DNA of 29,221 bases, from the NCBI RefSeq assembly GCF_003437535.1, contig NZ_QSQT01000039.1:1-29221 (forward strand). The letters are read 5' to 3'. The notes under the pieces were generated by a model. That model made no database searches and was not told the DNA's origin. It worked only from the letters and a program-made list of their open reading frames with translations. Source of the DNA: Phocaeicola plebeius. Lineage in GTDB: Bacteria > Bacteroidota > Bacteroidia > Bacteroidales > Bacteroidaceae. The translations under genes were made by a program, and so were the position numbers. How positions within the stretch are numbered: position 1 is the stretch's first letter; each line of letters begins with the position of its first letter. Shown here piece after piece: positions 1 through 8,422 of the stretch.

Positions 1-53
1 CCCAAAAGTTTTGTGTCTAACTTTTGGGGTGCAGTACATTTTGAGACAGCCTC
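1..53. repeat. terminal inverted-repeat-like remnant of other mobile element(s)
   Basis: The stretch opens with a short hairpin: arms CCCAAAAGTT and AACTTTTGGG around an 8-base loop. Read on the reverse strand, positions 38-17 begin TGTACTGCACCCC and continue into AAAAGTTAGACA, which resembles the terminal repeats of IS150-group IS3 elements. It is followed outward (positions 39-53) by TTTTGAGACAGCCTC, which resembles the tip of another class of insertion sequence common in Bacteroidetes. No transposase belonging to either is in the window, so family assignment is by resemblance only. Confidence 0.35.
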
Positions 54-69
54 ATATTAATTATATCCG

Positions 70-1383
70 ATCACTACTGTCCACTAAAAATGGACAAGGT
101 TAAAAATTAAATAAATTCGGTTCACTTGAATCATATCGGTCTTTGACATTTTTGAAATTCGATTTGTCAAACAAGTCACTGAGATGTGTTTTGTCGGTCA
201 GAGAGATTCCGAGTATTTGGAGAATTGCATAGACGCTACGTTCTAATTTCATATTGTGTTGGATTATTGCTACTAAGCAGTAAGTGATTATCGCACAATA
301 GATTTGTATGCGTACAGCGTTTTCCGATGTTCCCCAGAACTTCTTAATCCTGAGGTGTTGTTTTATCCATTTGAAGAACAGTTCAACACTCCATCTGTTT
401 CGATAAAGCGATGATATAAACTCTGCAGATGCGTCAAGATTATTTGTCAGAAAGATGTATCGTATACCGTCTTCAGGATTTTCAATGATGAGTTTTCTAA
501 GTTCCTCAGGGTAATCCTTAGAACTTTTATAAACCGTAAAGCATCCGATTACATCCGATACTACACCTTCTGGCAATCTTCGTTTCCATGTTTTAGGCTT
601 GATCCGTATATTTGTTTTGGCTCGTACAATGAAGAAAGCACCTATACGATTTATTGTATTAAGGTTGCTGAAATCGTTATACCCTCGGTCGAATATATAA
701 TGCGCTCCTGATTCATATGGAATCTCAGGCATAGCCTTTGAAGCGTGAATATTGGCAGGTGTAATATACACAAATGCAGGCACTTCCGCTTCAATATCGT
801 AGAGCGTATGCAACTTTATTCCGCCTTTATGTTTGCGAAATTTAGCCCATTCAAACACTGACAGGCACAGATCAATCGTTGTAGAGTCAAATGCATAAAC
901 ATGACCGTCAAGTTCGAATATTTTATTGATTCTACGCTTGCGGGCCTCGGCAATCATGAATGTTGCGTACTCTTCGAAGATGCGGTAGTTACGTTGCTCA
1001 TTAGCCTTACTAAGATTGCTCCGAGTTACAGACTTCCCGATTCCGAGATGGTAAAGTTTTCCAGCATGAGCTTCCATAGCCACAATCAAATCTCTAAGAC
1101 TATCTCGATTGGATAGCTGACCGAACATCATCGTAAGCAGCTGATTCCAACAGGTATAGCTCTTGATATACTTATCGCCTTCATACTTTGTAACGATACG
1201 ATTGAATTTACTTCGGTCAAGGAACTTAACTAATTGGGCAAAAATATATGGGTCTTTATGCATAACGGTCTGAAAATTACCACAAAAGTAAATTCAAATC
1301 CGTTCTCCCCAAAATCTCCTGTAACAAATTGAATTTCAATAATTTCAAAGAACTTCTATAATTTTTTAGTGGACACTAATGAT
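70..1383 (-). mobile_element. IS4-type insertion sequence, about 1.3 kb, apparently intact
   Basis: A single full-length transposase gene on the reverse strand is bracketed by inverted repeats. The perfect core is TGTCCACTAAAAA at 78-90 and its reverse complement at 1363-1375. Extending outward to 70 and 1383 gives 19 matches in 21 positions, so the exact tips are either 78/1375 or 70/1383. I could not find a convincing target-site duplication for either choice. The transposase stop lies within about 10-25 bases of the left repeat, and about 100 bases of non-coding DNA separate its start from the right repeat, a compact single-gene layout typical of IS elements. Confidence 0.8.
100..1263 (-). 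CDS. IS4-family DDE transposase
   Basis: This 387-residue protein should catalyse cut-and-paste movement of the surrounding element. The N-terminal ~70 residues look like the DUF4372 domain that precedes the DDE domain in many Bacteroidetes IS4 transposases. Catalytic acids are visible: D126 in AFDSTT, D192 in FDRGYND, and E294 in YRNRWSVELFFKWIK. The last stretch fits the IS4 signature Y-x2-R-x3-E-x6-K exactly (Y287, R290, E294, K301). There is no frameshift or internal stop, and the length is normal, so the enzyme may be active. It is transcribed leftward, away from susC, so its own promoter would not drive the Sus genes. Seen: motifs and length. Inferred: activity. Confidence 0.93.
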   Translation of the reverse strand: MHKDPYIFAQLVKFLDRSKFNRIVTKYEGDKYIKSYTCWNQLLTMMFGQLSNRDSLRDLIVAMEAHAGKLYHLGIGKSVTRSNLSKANEQRNYRIFEEYATFMIAEARKRRINKIFELDGHVYAFDSTTIDLCLSVFEWAKFRKHKGGIKLHTLYDIEAEVPAFVYITPANIHASKAMPEIPYESGAHYIFDRGYNDFSNLNTINRIGAFFIVRAKTNIRIKPKTWKRRLPEGVVSDVIGCFTVYKSSKDYPEELRKLIIENPEDGIRYIFLTNNLDASAEFISSLYRNRWSVELFFKWIKQHLRIKKFWGTSENAVRIQIYCAIITYCLVAIIQHNMKLERSVYAILQILGISLTDKTHLSDLFDKSNFKNVKDRYDSSEPNLFNF

Positions 1384-1762
1384 GTTAGATATATATTAAC
1401 CTCTTTAATAATGGAAAAATGACAGCTTAATATACTAATGACAGATCTACCTGAAAAAGATATATGCTATAAAAAGAAATTATTTCCCCATACTTAAGAA
1501 TATCTGAAACGTTCAAAAAATAGAATAACTCCTCCACATTTATTAATCATTAATATTCATACTAGAAATAGAAAAAACGAACAATTTCTTTTAATATATA
1601 GTGGGTAAAATTTTGGATATTTAAAAATATATATTTATTTTTGAATTCGAAAAAATATATTCCTATACAAAATATAGAAATATGTGCAATTTAATTAACC
1701 AATCTAATACTGAATCTATTGAAAATAATCAATAAATTCTATATACCTTAATTTTAAGAACT
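1384..1762. other. AT-rich non-coding leader between IS element and susC
   Basis: About 380 bases with no open frame of note and very high A/T content. It contains one strong promoter candidate (1612-1643, listed separately) and otherwise runs of A and T. The in-frame stop at 1733-1735 rules out a longer SusC. I see no gene, tRNA or clear hairpin in it. Confidence 0.6.
1612..1643 (+). promoter_or_regulatory. promoter candidate for susC/susD
   Basis: TTTG at 1612-1615 and TATTTTTG at 1636-1643 match the Bacteroidetes -33 (TTTG) and -7 (TAnnTTTG) elements, separated by 20 bases. This implies a leader of roughly 110 bases before the susC start at 1763. The site is about 230 bases downstream of the IS end, so the insertion appears to have left it intact. 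The background is AT-rich, so chance matches are possible. Confidence 0.5.
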
Positions 1763-4700
1763 ATGAGTAATCTGAAATTACTAGGTGCGTTACTACTAAC
1801 TGTAGGTGGAACCACACAACTGCTGTATGCAGAGCAACCATCCGTAATTATCAATTCTAACATTGTACAACAAAAATCGACGTGCTCAGGAGTTGTAAAA
1901 GATGCGTCCGGTGAAAGTGTTATTGGTGCATCTGTATTGGTCAAGGGTACAACAATTGGTACCATCACAGATTTTGATGGAAATTTTGAGCTTCCAAATG
2001 TAGAAAAAGGAGCTGTAATTCAAGTTTCTTTTGTGGGTTACTTAACAAAAGAAGTCATATGGAAAGGAACTCCAATTTCAGTCGTACTAGAAGACGATAC
2101 AAAAACATTGGAAGAAGTTGTAGTAGTAGGGTACGGAACCCAAAAAAAAGTAAACCTAACTGGTTCTGTAGCAATGGCTGAAAGTGATGTACTGGAAGAC
2201 AGACCTATAGCTAATCTAGCTCAAGGTTTACAAGGCGTTATCCCAAACTTAAACATTTCATTTGCCAATGGTAATCCAAATGCAGAAACTAGCATTAACG
2301 TGCGTGGATTAACATCCTTAAACGGAGGTTCTGCTCTCGTGCTTGTGGATGGTGTAGAAACAAATGATATCTCATTAATCAACCCTCAAGACATTGAAAG
2401 CATTTCTGTTTTAAAGGATGCTTCTTCAGCAGCTGTATATGGTGCCAGAGCAGCATTTGGAGTTGTGTTAATTACAACCAAAAAAGGAAAAACAGGAGAG
2501 AAAATCACTTTTAACTACAATAATAATTTTTCATGGTCTACACCATCCAGATTACCCCATAGCTTACCGGCAGATCAATGGCTAAGAGCGATGAATAATG
2601 AATCTAAGAATACCAGTGGAACCCAATACTGGAGCGACGAACTAATCGCAGCTGTAGATGCCTATATGAAAGACCCTACTCGCCCCACAGCATGGGAAAA
2701 TACACAAGGAAATAAATTTACAGCAAACGGAGAATGGGCCTACGCCGGAAATACAGACTGGATGGATATCTTCTATAAGAACGCAGCCTTTATGCAACAA
2801 CATAATGCGAGCTTAAGAGGTGGTAGCGAAAAAACCGCATACTATGCTTCTTTAGGATACAAAGGGCAAGACGGCTTACTGGCTTTTGGTACAGATACAT
2901 ATAAACGTATCAATATGTCATTTAATTTCACTTCAAAAGTAACAGACTGGTTAGAAATTGGATTTAGAACAAAATATAATAGAAGTGAAGTGAATGAACC
3001 AAACTCAAACCATTATACAAGTGAGGATCCTTATTATGAAGTTTACCGTGCATTCCCCTTCATCCCTGTATACTTGCCAGATGGAGACTTTGCTGCTGTA
3101 GCAGGCTCAAACTTCAACTTTAATATTGCAGGAATGCTGGCACAAGCCGGACGCAAAAAGAATGTATATGACGATATATGGTATACAGGATCGTTCAATT
3201 TAACTCCATTAAAAGGATTATCCATTAAAGGAGATTATACTGGGAACCGGCTGTTCAGAGATGAACGCGCTCATAATAAAACGATTTACCAGAAACAACC
3301 AGATGGATCACAGATTGCCAAAGGAGAACCCAACGGAGTTTCATTAAGAAAATATGATGACACTTATCAGGCATTGAATCTTTGGGCTGAATATAAGTTT
3401 GAATTGCCTAAATCTCATTCTTTTACTGCCATGGTAGGATACAACCAGGAAAGTAAAAAAACCAGCAATTTTTATGGCTATGTTACAGACTTATACCTGA
3501 ATGATGCTCCTATTATTGACTGGGCAAACACCAAACAGAAACTAGAAGAAGAAGCTACCATTTGGGCAGTTCAAGGTGCTTTCTTCCGATTAAACTATGA
3601 CTATGCTGGGAAATATCTGGTAGAAGTAAACGGACGTTATGACGGTTCTTCAAAATATGCATCAGATAGCCGCTGGGGATTCTTCCCTTCTGCTTCTTTG
3701 GGATGGAGACTTTCAGAAGAAAAGTTCTTTGAACCAGCTAAAAAGATTTTCGACAATGTGAAGCTACGCGCATCTTTAGGTAGCTTAGGAAATCAGGTAA
3801 CAAACAGCAACTTTGACTTCTTAAGCTTGATGGGATTCGAACAGCTAAATTATTTGATTGGCGGCAAACTTGCCAACGGTATTACTCCTGCTTCACTGGC
3901 ATACAACAACGTAACATGGGAAAAAGTTACTACCGCAAACTTTGGTATAGACTTAGGATTATTAAACAACAGACTGACTGCTTCATTTGATTATTTCTTA
4001 CGTTATACAAATGATATGGTCGTATCTAAGGCCTACCCTGCTACTATGGGATCTACAGGAGGTAAAGAAAACTTAGCCAATATGCGGACAAACGGTTGGG
4101 AGTTGACACTTAACTGGAATGATAATATCAACGATGTAGCCGGTTCTACTTTAAATTATAATATCGGCATTGGCATTTCAGACAGTTATTCAACTATCAC
4201 TAAATATGATAACCCAACCGGATATCTTGGTGACTATTATGAAGGTCAACGTTTGGGAGACATCTGGGGATACGTAACAGAAGGATTCATTAAAGATGAC
4301 GCAGAAGCCGAAGCAATGAAAGTACGTCAGAAACAAATCAGTGGTACCTGGATTCCTGGTGACATAAAATATGCAGATTTGGATGGTGACGGTGTCATTA
4401 CTTACGGAAAAAATCAGCTGAATGACCATGGTGATAAAAAGATTATCGGTAATCAAACACCGAGATACCGCTTCAATATCAATTTAGGATTAAATTGGAA
4501 AGGATTTGATGTCCGAGCTTTATTTGAAGGTGTAATGAAAAGAGACTTATGGTTAGGAGATAACAATACAGTCTTCTGGGGATACACAGGTCAATGGTGG
4601 AGTGCATTAAATGAAACCCATATAAATGACGTATGGAGTGAAACCAATCCTAATGCCTATTTCCCAGTACCCACAAATACAACGAGAAGCCGTCAGATTC

Positions 4701-4969
4701 AAACAAAATACCTGCAAGACGCATCTTATATCCGCTTGAAAGATTTGACAATCGGTTATACTTTACCGACATCATGGGTATCTAAATTAGGTATCTCACA
4801 ATTGAAAGTCTTTGCAAGTGGACAAAACTTATGGGAAGCTACCGGCTTATATAAATACTTGGATCCAGACTCTACAGGAGATACAAAAGATGATGGTAGC
4901 TTGGAAGAAAGAATGACGAAATATCCATTCTGCCGATCTTATTCATTTGGTATTAATGTTACATTCTAA
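1763..4969 (+). CDS. SusC-like TonB-dependent outer-membrane receptor
   Basis: This 1068-residue protein is the energised outer-membrane channel of a SusCD nutrient-uptake pair, working with TonB/ExbBD to import glycan or peptide fragments bound by its SusD lid. A signal peptide of about 23 residues ends near LLYA. Residues ~42-110 form a carboxypeptidase-regulatory-like beta domain (SGVVKDASGESVIGASV, then DFDGNF). The SusC signature EEVVVVGYGTQKK sits at ~118-129 before the plug domain (~130-240), followed by the barrel, which ends in an aromatic residue (SFGINVTF) as outer-membrane barrels do. The length is normal. An in-frame stop at 1733 supports this start. The substrate cannot be told from sequence. 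A/T-rich codons (TTA, AGA) contrast with the operon that follows. Confidence 0.95.
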   Translation: MSNLKLLGALLLTVGGTTQLLYAEQPSVIINSNIVQQKSTCSGVVKDASGESVIGASVLVKGTTIGTITDFDGNFELPNVEKGAVIQVSFVGYLTKEVIWKGTPISVVLEDDTKTLEEVVVVGYGTQKKVNLTGSVAMAESDVLEDRPIANLAQGLQGVIPNLNISFANGNPNAETSINVRGLTSLNGGSALVLVDGVETNDISLINPQDIESISVLKDASSAAVYGARAAFGVVLITTKKGKTGEKITFNYNNNFSWSTPSRLPHSLPADQWLRAMNNESKNTSGTQYWSDELIAAVDAYMKDPTRPTAWENTQGNKFTANGEWAYAGNTDWMDIFYKNAAFMQQHNASLRGGSEKTAYYASLGYKGQDGLLAFGTDTYKRINMSFNFTSKVTDWLEIGFRTKYNRSEVNEPNSNHYTSEDPYYEVYRAFPFIPVYLPDGDFAAVAGSNFNFNIAGMLAQAGRKKNVYDDIWYTGSFNLTPLKGLSIKGDYTGNRLFRDERAHNKTIYQKQPDGSQIAKGEPNGVSLRKYDDTYQALNLWAEYKFELPKSHSFTAMVGYNQESKKTSNFYGYVTDLYLNDAPIIDWANTKQKLEEEATIWAVQGAFFRLNYDYAGKYLVEVNGRYDGSSKYASDSRWGFFPSASLGWRLSEEKFFEPAKKIFDNVKLRASLGSLGNQVTNSNFDFLSLMGFEQLNYLIGGKLANGITPASLAYNNVTWEKVTTANFGIDLGLLNNRLTASFDYFLRYTNDMVVSKAYPATMGSTGGKENLANMRTNGWELTLNWNDNINDVAGSTLNYNIGIGISDSYSTITKYDNPTGYLGDYYEGQRLGDIWGYVTEGFIKDDAEAEAMKVRQKQISGTWIPGDIKYADLDGDGVITYGKNQLNDHGDKKIIGNQTPRYRFNINLGLNWKGFDVRALFEGVMKRDLWLGDNNTVFWGYTGQWWSALNETHINDVWSETNPNAYFPVPTNTTRSRQIQTKYLQDASYIRLKDLTIGYTLPTSWVSKLGISQLKVFASGQNLWEATGLYKYLDPDSTGDTKDDGSLEERMTKYPFCRSYSFGINVTF

Positions 4970-4985
4970 ATTTGCTTATTGTATT

Positions 4986-6749
4986 ATGAAAAAAACTATA
5001 TTATATGCCACATTGTTGGCACTTAGCTTTCAAAGTTGTGACTACCTTGACAGGGAGCCGTTAGACTCAGTAACAAAAGATCAGTTCTTTACTACTGCGA
5101 CTGGTACTGCCCTCCAGCAATACTGTAACAACTTCTACCCAAAACTGATAAAAGGTCATGGTGATCCCTTATCATATAGTTTTGGAATGCTGGAAAAAGA
5201 ATTTGAGTCAGACAACATTTTTACATGGGAATATAACGTAAAAAGTTTTGGCTTGCATGTAGCTCCTACAGAAGCTAAAGATACAGAGTGGCAATGGGAA
5301 AATATACGTGCATGCAATGATTTCTTGATGAACTATCAATCATCTCCAGCAACTCAGGCTGAAAAGAATCAATACGCAGGAGAAATCTACTTCTTTAAAT
5401 GCTTAGATTACTTTAATAAGTTAAGTGTATATGGTGATGTTCCTTGGTATACCACAGTCTTGAACCCTGGTGATGAGGAAATGTATAAAGGACGTGATTC
5501 AAGAACACTTGTAGCTGACAGCTTACTTTTAAATATTGAAAAGGCCATCAATCTGCTTTCTCCTAAATCTAAAGTGGGAGTAAGCCGAGTTTCAAAAGAC
5601 GCAGCTATTGCATTAAAAGCAAGAATGTGCTTATTTGAAGGTACCTGGAGAAGATACCATAACATAGAAGGCGACGTAAAATTCTTGCAGGAAGCGTATG
5701 ATGCTGCAGGCGAATTAATGAAAGAAGAATATGGCTACTCCATATTTAAAGGAAGCTCACCTAAAACTGCATATCATGAATTATTTACACAAGAAAACTA
5801 TAATAATAATTCAGAGGTTATTTTAGCTAAAGAATATGATCCGTCTTTAGGTAAAGGTAATAATGTTACCAGACAAATTGGAGTAGGTGAAACTCCTATC
5901 GGTGCAAGCCGAGATGCAGTAGAAGATTACTTATGTGCAACAACAGGAAAACCTATCTCATTATGTGGATGTGAAGGACATACTACACACACAGGAATTA
6001 TTGCGGAACTGGAAAACAGAGATCCTAGATTATTGCAAACCATAGCTACCCCGAAAGATGGAGAGTATACATACTATTTGCATGGTAAAGCAGCTAATAT
6101 TGCCAATATCGTAGCAACTGGTGCGGATGGTTCTTCTTCTACAGGTTATGCTATTGCAAAATTCTATAAAACATCTGAGTTTTCTTCAGACCACCATAAA
6201 GGTAGCATTGACGCTCCCATTTTCAGATACGGAGAAATTCTTTTAATCCGTGCTGAAGCCGGAGCAGAATTAGGAGTACTGGATAATACAGAACTTGGAA
6301 GAACAATCAATGAACTTAGAAAGCGCGTTGGTTTCAATCATCCATTGACCGTTAACCCAGTAGCTGATCCAAAACTGGAAAAAGAATATCCAAACATCAA
6401 GGGTAGCAATGCTAATTTAATTCGTGAAATCAGAAGAGAGCGCCGTATTGAATTATTCGGTGAAGGTTATAGATACGATGACCTAAGAAGATGGGCTTGT
6501 GGTAAACGACTGGATGCTAGTGTAGTAGTAAGAGCTGGTATTATTCCTGATGCTAGTTTGTATACTACAGAACAAATAAACGATATGAAAGAAGAACTTG
6601 GCCTTACCTCTGAAGGAGCATTGGATATTTATGGAAAAAGAGTAAAAACACAAGCTGTATTTGAAGAACCAAAACATTACCTATTATCCATTCCTATCAA
6701 TGAAATTTCCATCAATCCTAACTTAGCTCCTAACAACCCAGGTTGGTAA
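4986..6749 (+). CDS. SusD-like (RagB/SusD) surface lipoprotein
   Basis: A 587-residue lipoprotein that should cap the SusC channel and bind its ligand at the cell surface. The chosen start gives MKKTILYATLLALSFQSC, a lipoprotein signal with Cys18 as the lipidated residue, followed by DYLDREPLD, typical of SusD mature N-termini. An upstream ATG at 4947 would overlap susC and add 13 residues ahead of the signal peptide, so I reject it. The body has the SusD features: helical TPR-like regions, the RERRIELFGEGYRYDDLRRW block near residue 490, and a C-terminus ending NPNLAPNNPGW, close to the family's usual N-P-G-(W/F/Y) end. It lies 16 bases after susC, clearly co-transcribed. No glycosidase, regulator or anti-sigma gene follows. 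Confidence 0.95.
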   Translation: MKKTILYATLLALSFQSCDYLDREPLDSVTKDQFFTTATGTALQQYCNNFYPKLIKGHGDPLSYSFGMLEKEFESDNIFTWEYNVKSFGLHVAPTEAKDTEWQWENIRACNDFLMNYQSSPATQAEKNQYAGEIYFFKCLDYFNKLSVYGDVPWYTTVLNPGDEEMYKGRDSRTLVADSLLLNIEKAINLLSPKSKVGVSRVSKDAAIALKARMCLFEGTWRRYHNIEGDVKFLQEAYDAAGELMKEEYGYSIFKGSSPKTAYHELFTQENYNNNSEVILAKEYDPSLGKGNNVTRQIGVGETPIGASRDAVEDYLCATTGKPISLCGCEGHTTHTGIIAELENRDPRLLQTIATPKDGEYTYYLHGKAANIANIVATGADGSSSTGYAIAKFYKTSEFSSDHHKGSIDAPIFRYGEILLIRAEAGAELGVLDNTELGRTINELRKRVGFNHPLTVNPVADPKLEKEYPNIKGSNANLIREIRRERRIELFGEGYRYDDLRRWACGKRLDASVVVRAGIIPDASLYTTEQINDMKEELGLTSEGALDIYGKRVKTQAVFEEPKHYLLSIPINEISINPNLAPNNPGW

Positions 6750-6771
6750 TATTACACAAATCATTATAGAT

Positions 6772-6811
6772 AAAGATGGCTTATGAAATTATTTTCTCAT
6801 AAGCCATCTTT
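6772..6811 (+). terminator. rho-independent terminator after susD
   Basis: A perfect 15-bp inverted repeat, AAAGATGGCTTATGA at 6772-6786 and its complement at 6797-6811, with a 10-base loop and a following T-rich stretch (TTTTCTTTAT). It starts 22 bases past the susD stop and closes the susCD transcript. Confidence 0.85.
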
Positions 6812-6823
6812 TCTTTATACACA

Positions 6824-6855
6824 GTTGACTAGCAACCTGAAATTTCGTATTTTTG
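6824..6855 (+). promoter_or_regulatory. promoter candidate for the rlmL-like/peptidase/purD operon
   Basis: GTTG at 6824-6827 and TATTTTTG at 6848-6855 (a perfect TAnnTTTG -7 element), with the same 20-base spacing as the susC candidate. It lies directly after the susD terminator and about 33 bases before the preferred start codon at 6889. It overlaps a possible TTG start at 6853, which argues against that start. Confidence 0.5.
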
Positions 6856-6888
6856 CCCAATCAATTGAAATTACGTAATTTTATCAAG

Positions 6889-8409
6889 ATGAATCAAGAA
6901 TTCGAGCTTATCGCCAAGACCTTCCAGGGACTGGAAGAAGTTCTGGCACAGGAACTCACGGAATTAGGAGCCAGCAACATTGAAATCGGACGACGTATGG
7001 TTTCTTTCACCGGAGACAAAGCCATGATGTATAAGGCTAATTTCTGCCTTCGTACTGCCATCCGTATCTTAAAACCTATCAAACATTTTACTGCGAAGAC
7101 TGCCGACGAAGTATATGAGGCCGTAAAGAGTATCGCATGGGAAAACTATCTAGACAACATGAGTAGTTTCTCGGTAGATGCCGTAGTGTTCTCTAATGAA
7201 TTCCGTCATTCTAAATTCGTGGCATACAAAGTGAAAGATGCGGTAGTCGACTATTTCCGCGAAAAGACAGGCAACCGTCCTTCCGTACGTATCAGTAACC
7301 CGGATTTGGCTATTCACATCCATATTGCAGAGGAAGAGTGTACACTTGCCTTGGATAGTTCAGGTGAATCACTTCACCGTAGAGGATACCGTCAGGAACA
7401 GGTGGAAGCACCGTTGAACGAGGTATTAGCAGCCGGTATGATTCTGATGACAGGCTGGAGAGGTGAATGTGACCTGATAGACCCGATGTGTGGTTCAGGA
7501 ACTATACCTATCGAAGCCGCTTTGATTGCACGCAATATCGCTCCGGGTGTATTCCGTAAAGAATTCGGATTCGAGAAATGGAAAGACTTTGACCAGGATT
7601 TGTTTGATGCTATCTACAACGATGACTCACAGGAGCGTGAGTTTACTCATAAGATTTATGGATACGACAACAATCCGAAAGCAAACGAAATTGCTCAGCA
7701 TAACGTGAAAGCTGCAGGAGTAAGCAAGGATGTCATCCTGAAAATCCAGCCATTCCAGCAGTTTGAGCAGCCTGCACAGAAAAGTATTATCATCACCAAC
7801 CCTCCTTACGGAGAGCGTATCTCGTCAGAAGATTTGCTGGGACTTTACCAGATGATTGGTGAACGCTTGAAACATGCATTCACGGGAAATGACGCCTGGA
7901 TTCTGAGCTACCGTGACGAATGCTTTGACCAGATCGGACTGAAGGCTTCTATAAAAGTGCCTTTGTTTAATGGAGCATTGGAATGTCAGTTCCGTAAATA
8001 CCAGTTGTTTGACGGGAAATACAAGGAATTCCGTTCCGATAACAGCGACAAGGAGTTTAAGCCGAAGCGTGAAGAAAGACCGGCACGTCCACGTCGTCAG
8101 GGAGAAAAAGTGGAATATGGCCGTAAGGAGCGCAAAGACGGAGGTCGTGGAGAACGGAAAGAAGGTTTCCGCAGCGACCGTAAAGAAGGATTCCGTAAAG
8201 ATGCTGACCGCAAAGAAACATTCCGCGGACGCAAAGCAGGCGACGGAAAAGAATTTACTCGTGAACGCCGTAAAGAATTCAAATATAAGGAAGATTCGAA
8301 GCCACGTACTCCGCGTCCTTCTACAGACGACGGACGCCCGAAAGCGGCTCCTGCCCCACGCTACATGCACAGACGCCGCAGCGAGGAGGAAGGTAACTCA
8401 CAAGATTAA
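6889..8409 (+). CDS. THUMP-domain SAM-dependent RNA methyltransferase (RlmL N-domain-like) with basic C-terminal tail
   Basis: A 506-residue protein related to the 23S rRNA m2G methyltransferase half of RlmL. Residues ~1-160 hold the N-terminal ferredoxin-like and THUMP region (RNA binding). The Rossmann methyltransferase follows, with DPMCGSGT at ~198-205 (SAM-binding and N-terminal catalytic region) and the N6/N2-methylase motif NPPY at ~304-307. The core ends near residue 380, the usual family length. A further ~125 residues are low-complexity and rich in Arg, Lys, Glu and Gly, with repeated RKEGFR/DRKE units. The ATG at 6889 is preferred over a TTG at 6853 that would lie inside the -7 element. 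First gene of a forward operon. The exact target nucleotide is inferred from the family, not seen. Confidence 0.9.
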   Translation: MNQEFELIAKTFQGLEEVLAQELTELGASNIEIGRRMVSFTGDKAMMYKANFCLRTAIRILKPIKHFTAKTADEVYEAVKSIAWENYLDNMSSFSVDAVVFSNEFRHSKFVAYKVKDAVVDYFREKTGNRPSVRISNPDLAIHIHIAEEECTLALDSSGESLHRRGYRQEQVEAPLNEVLAAGMILMTGWRGECDLIDPMCGSGTIPIEAALIARNIAPGVFRKEFGFEKWKDFDQDLFDAIYNDDSQEREFTHKIYGYDNNPKANEIAQHNVKAAGVSKDVILKIQPFQQFEQPAQKSIIITNPPYGERISSEDLLGLYQMIGERLKHAFTGNDAWILSYRDECFDQIGLKASIKVPLFNGALECQFRKYQLFDGKYKEFRSDNSDKEFKPKREERPARPRRQGEKVEYGRKERKDGGRGERKEGFRSDRKEGFRKDADRKETFRGRKAGDGKEFTRERRKEFKYKEDSKPRTPRPSTDDGRPKAAPAPRYMHRRRSEEEGNSQD

Positions 8410-8422
8410 AAATAGACAGAAC

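Noticed and set aside
1..28. The CCCAAAAGTT / AACTTTTGGG hairpin as a transcription terminator.
   Set aside because: No T-run follows on either strand and the flanking sequence resembles IS ends, so a mobile-element repeat is the better reading.
4947..4985. Earlier ATG for SusD overlapping the end of susC.
   Set aside because: It would place 13 residues before a textbook lipoprotein signal peptide that starts at 4986.
6853..6888. TTG start for the RNA methyltransferase 12 codons upstream.
   Set aside because: It lies within the -7 promoter element, so the transcript would not contain it; ATG 6889 begins the conserved N-terminus.
7825..8370. 181-codon reverse-strand frame opposite the methyltransferase gene.
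   Set aside because: Biased codons of the Arg/Lys-rich tail leave the antisense frame open; the product is low-complexity Phe/Ser/Thr-rich with no domain.
7970..8422. Forward frame open through the methyltransferase tail and continuous with the S9 peptidase gene, suggesting a longer fused peptidase.
   Set aside because: The stretch is in another frame of the low-complexity basic tail of the methyltransferase; the peptidase has a clear signal peptide starting at 8423.
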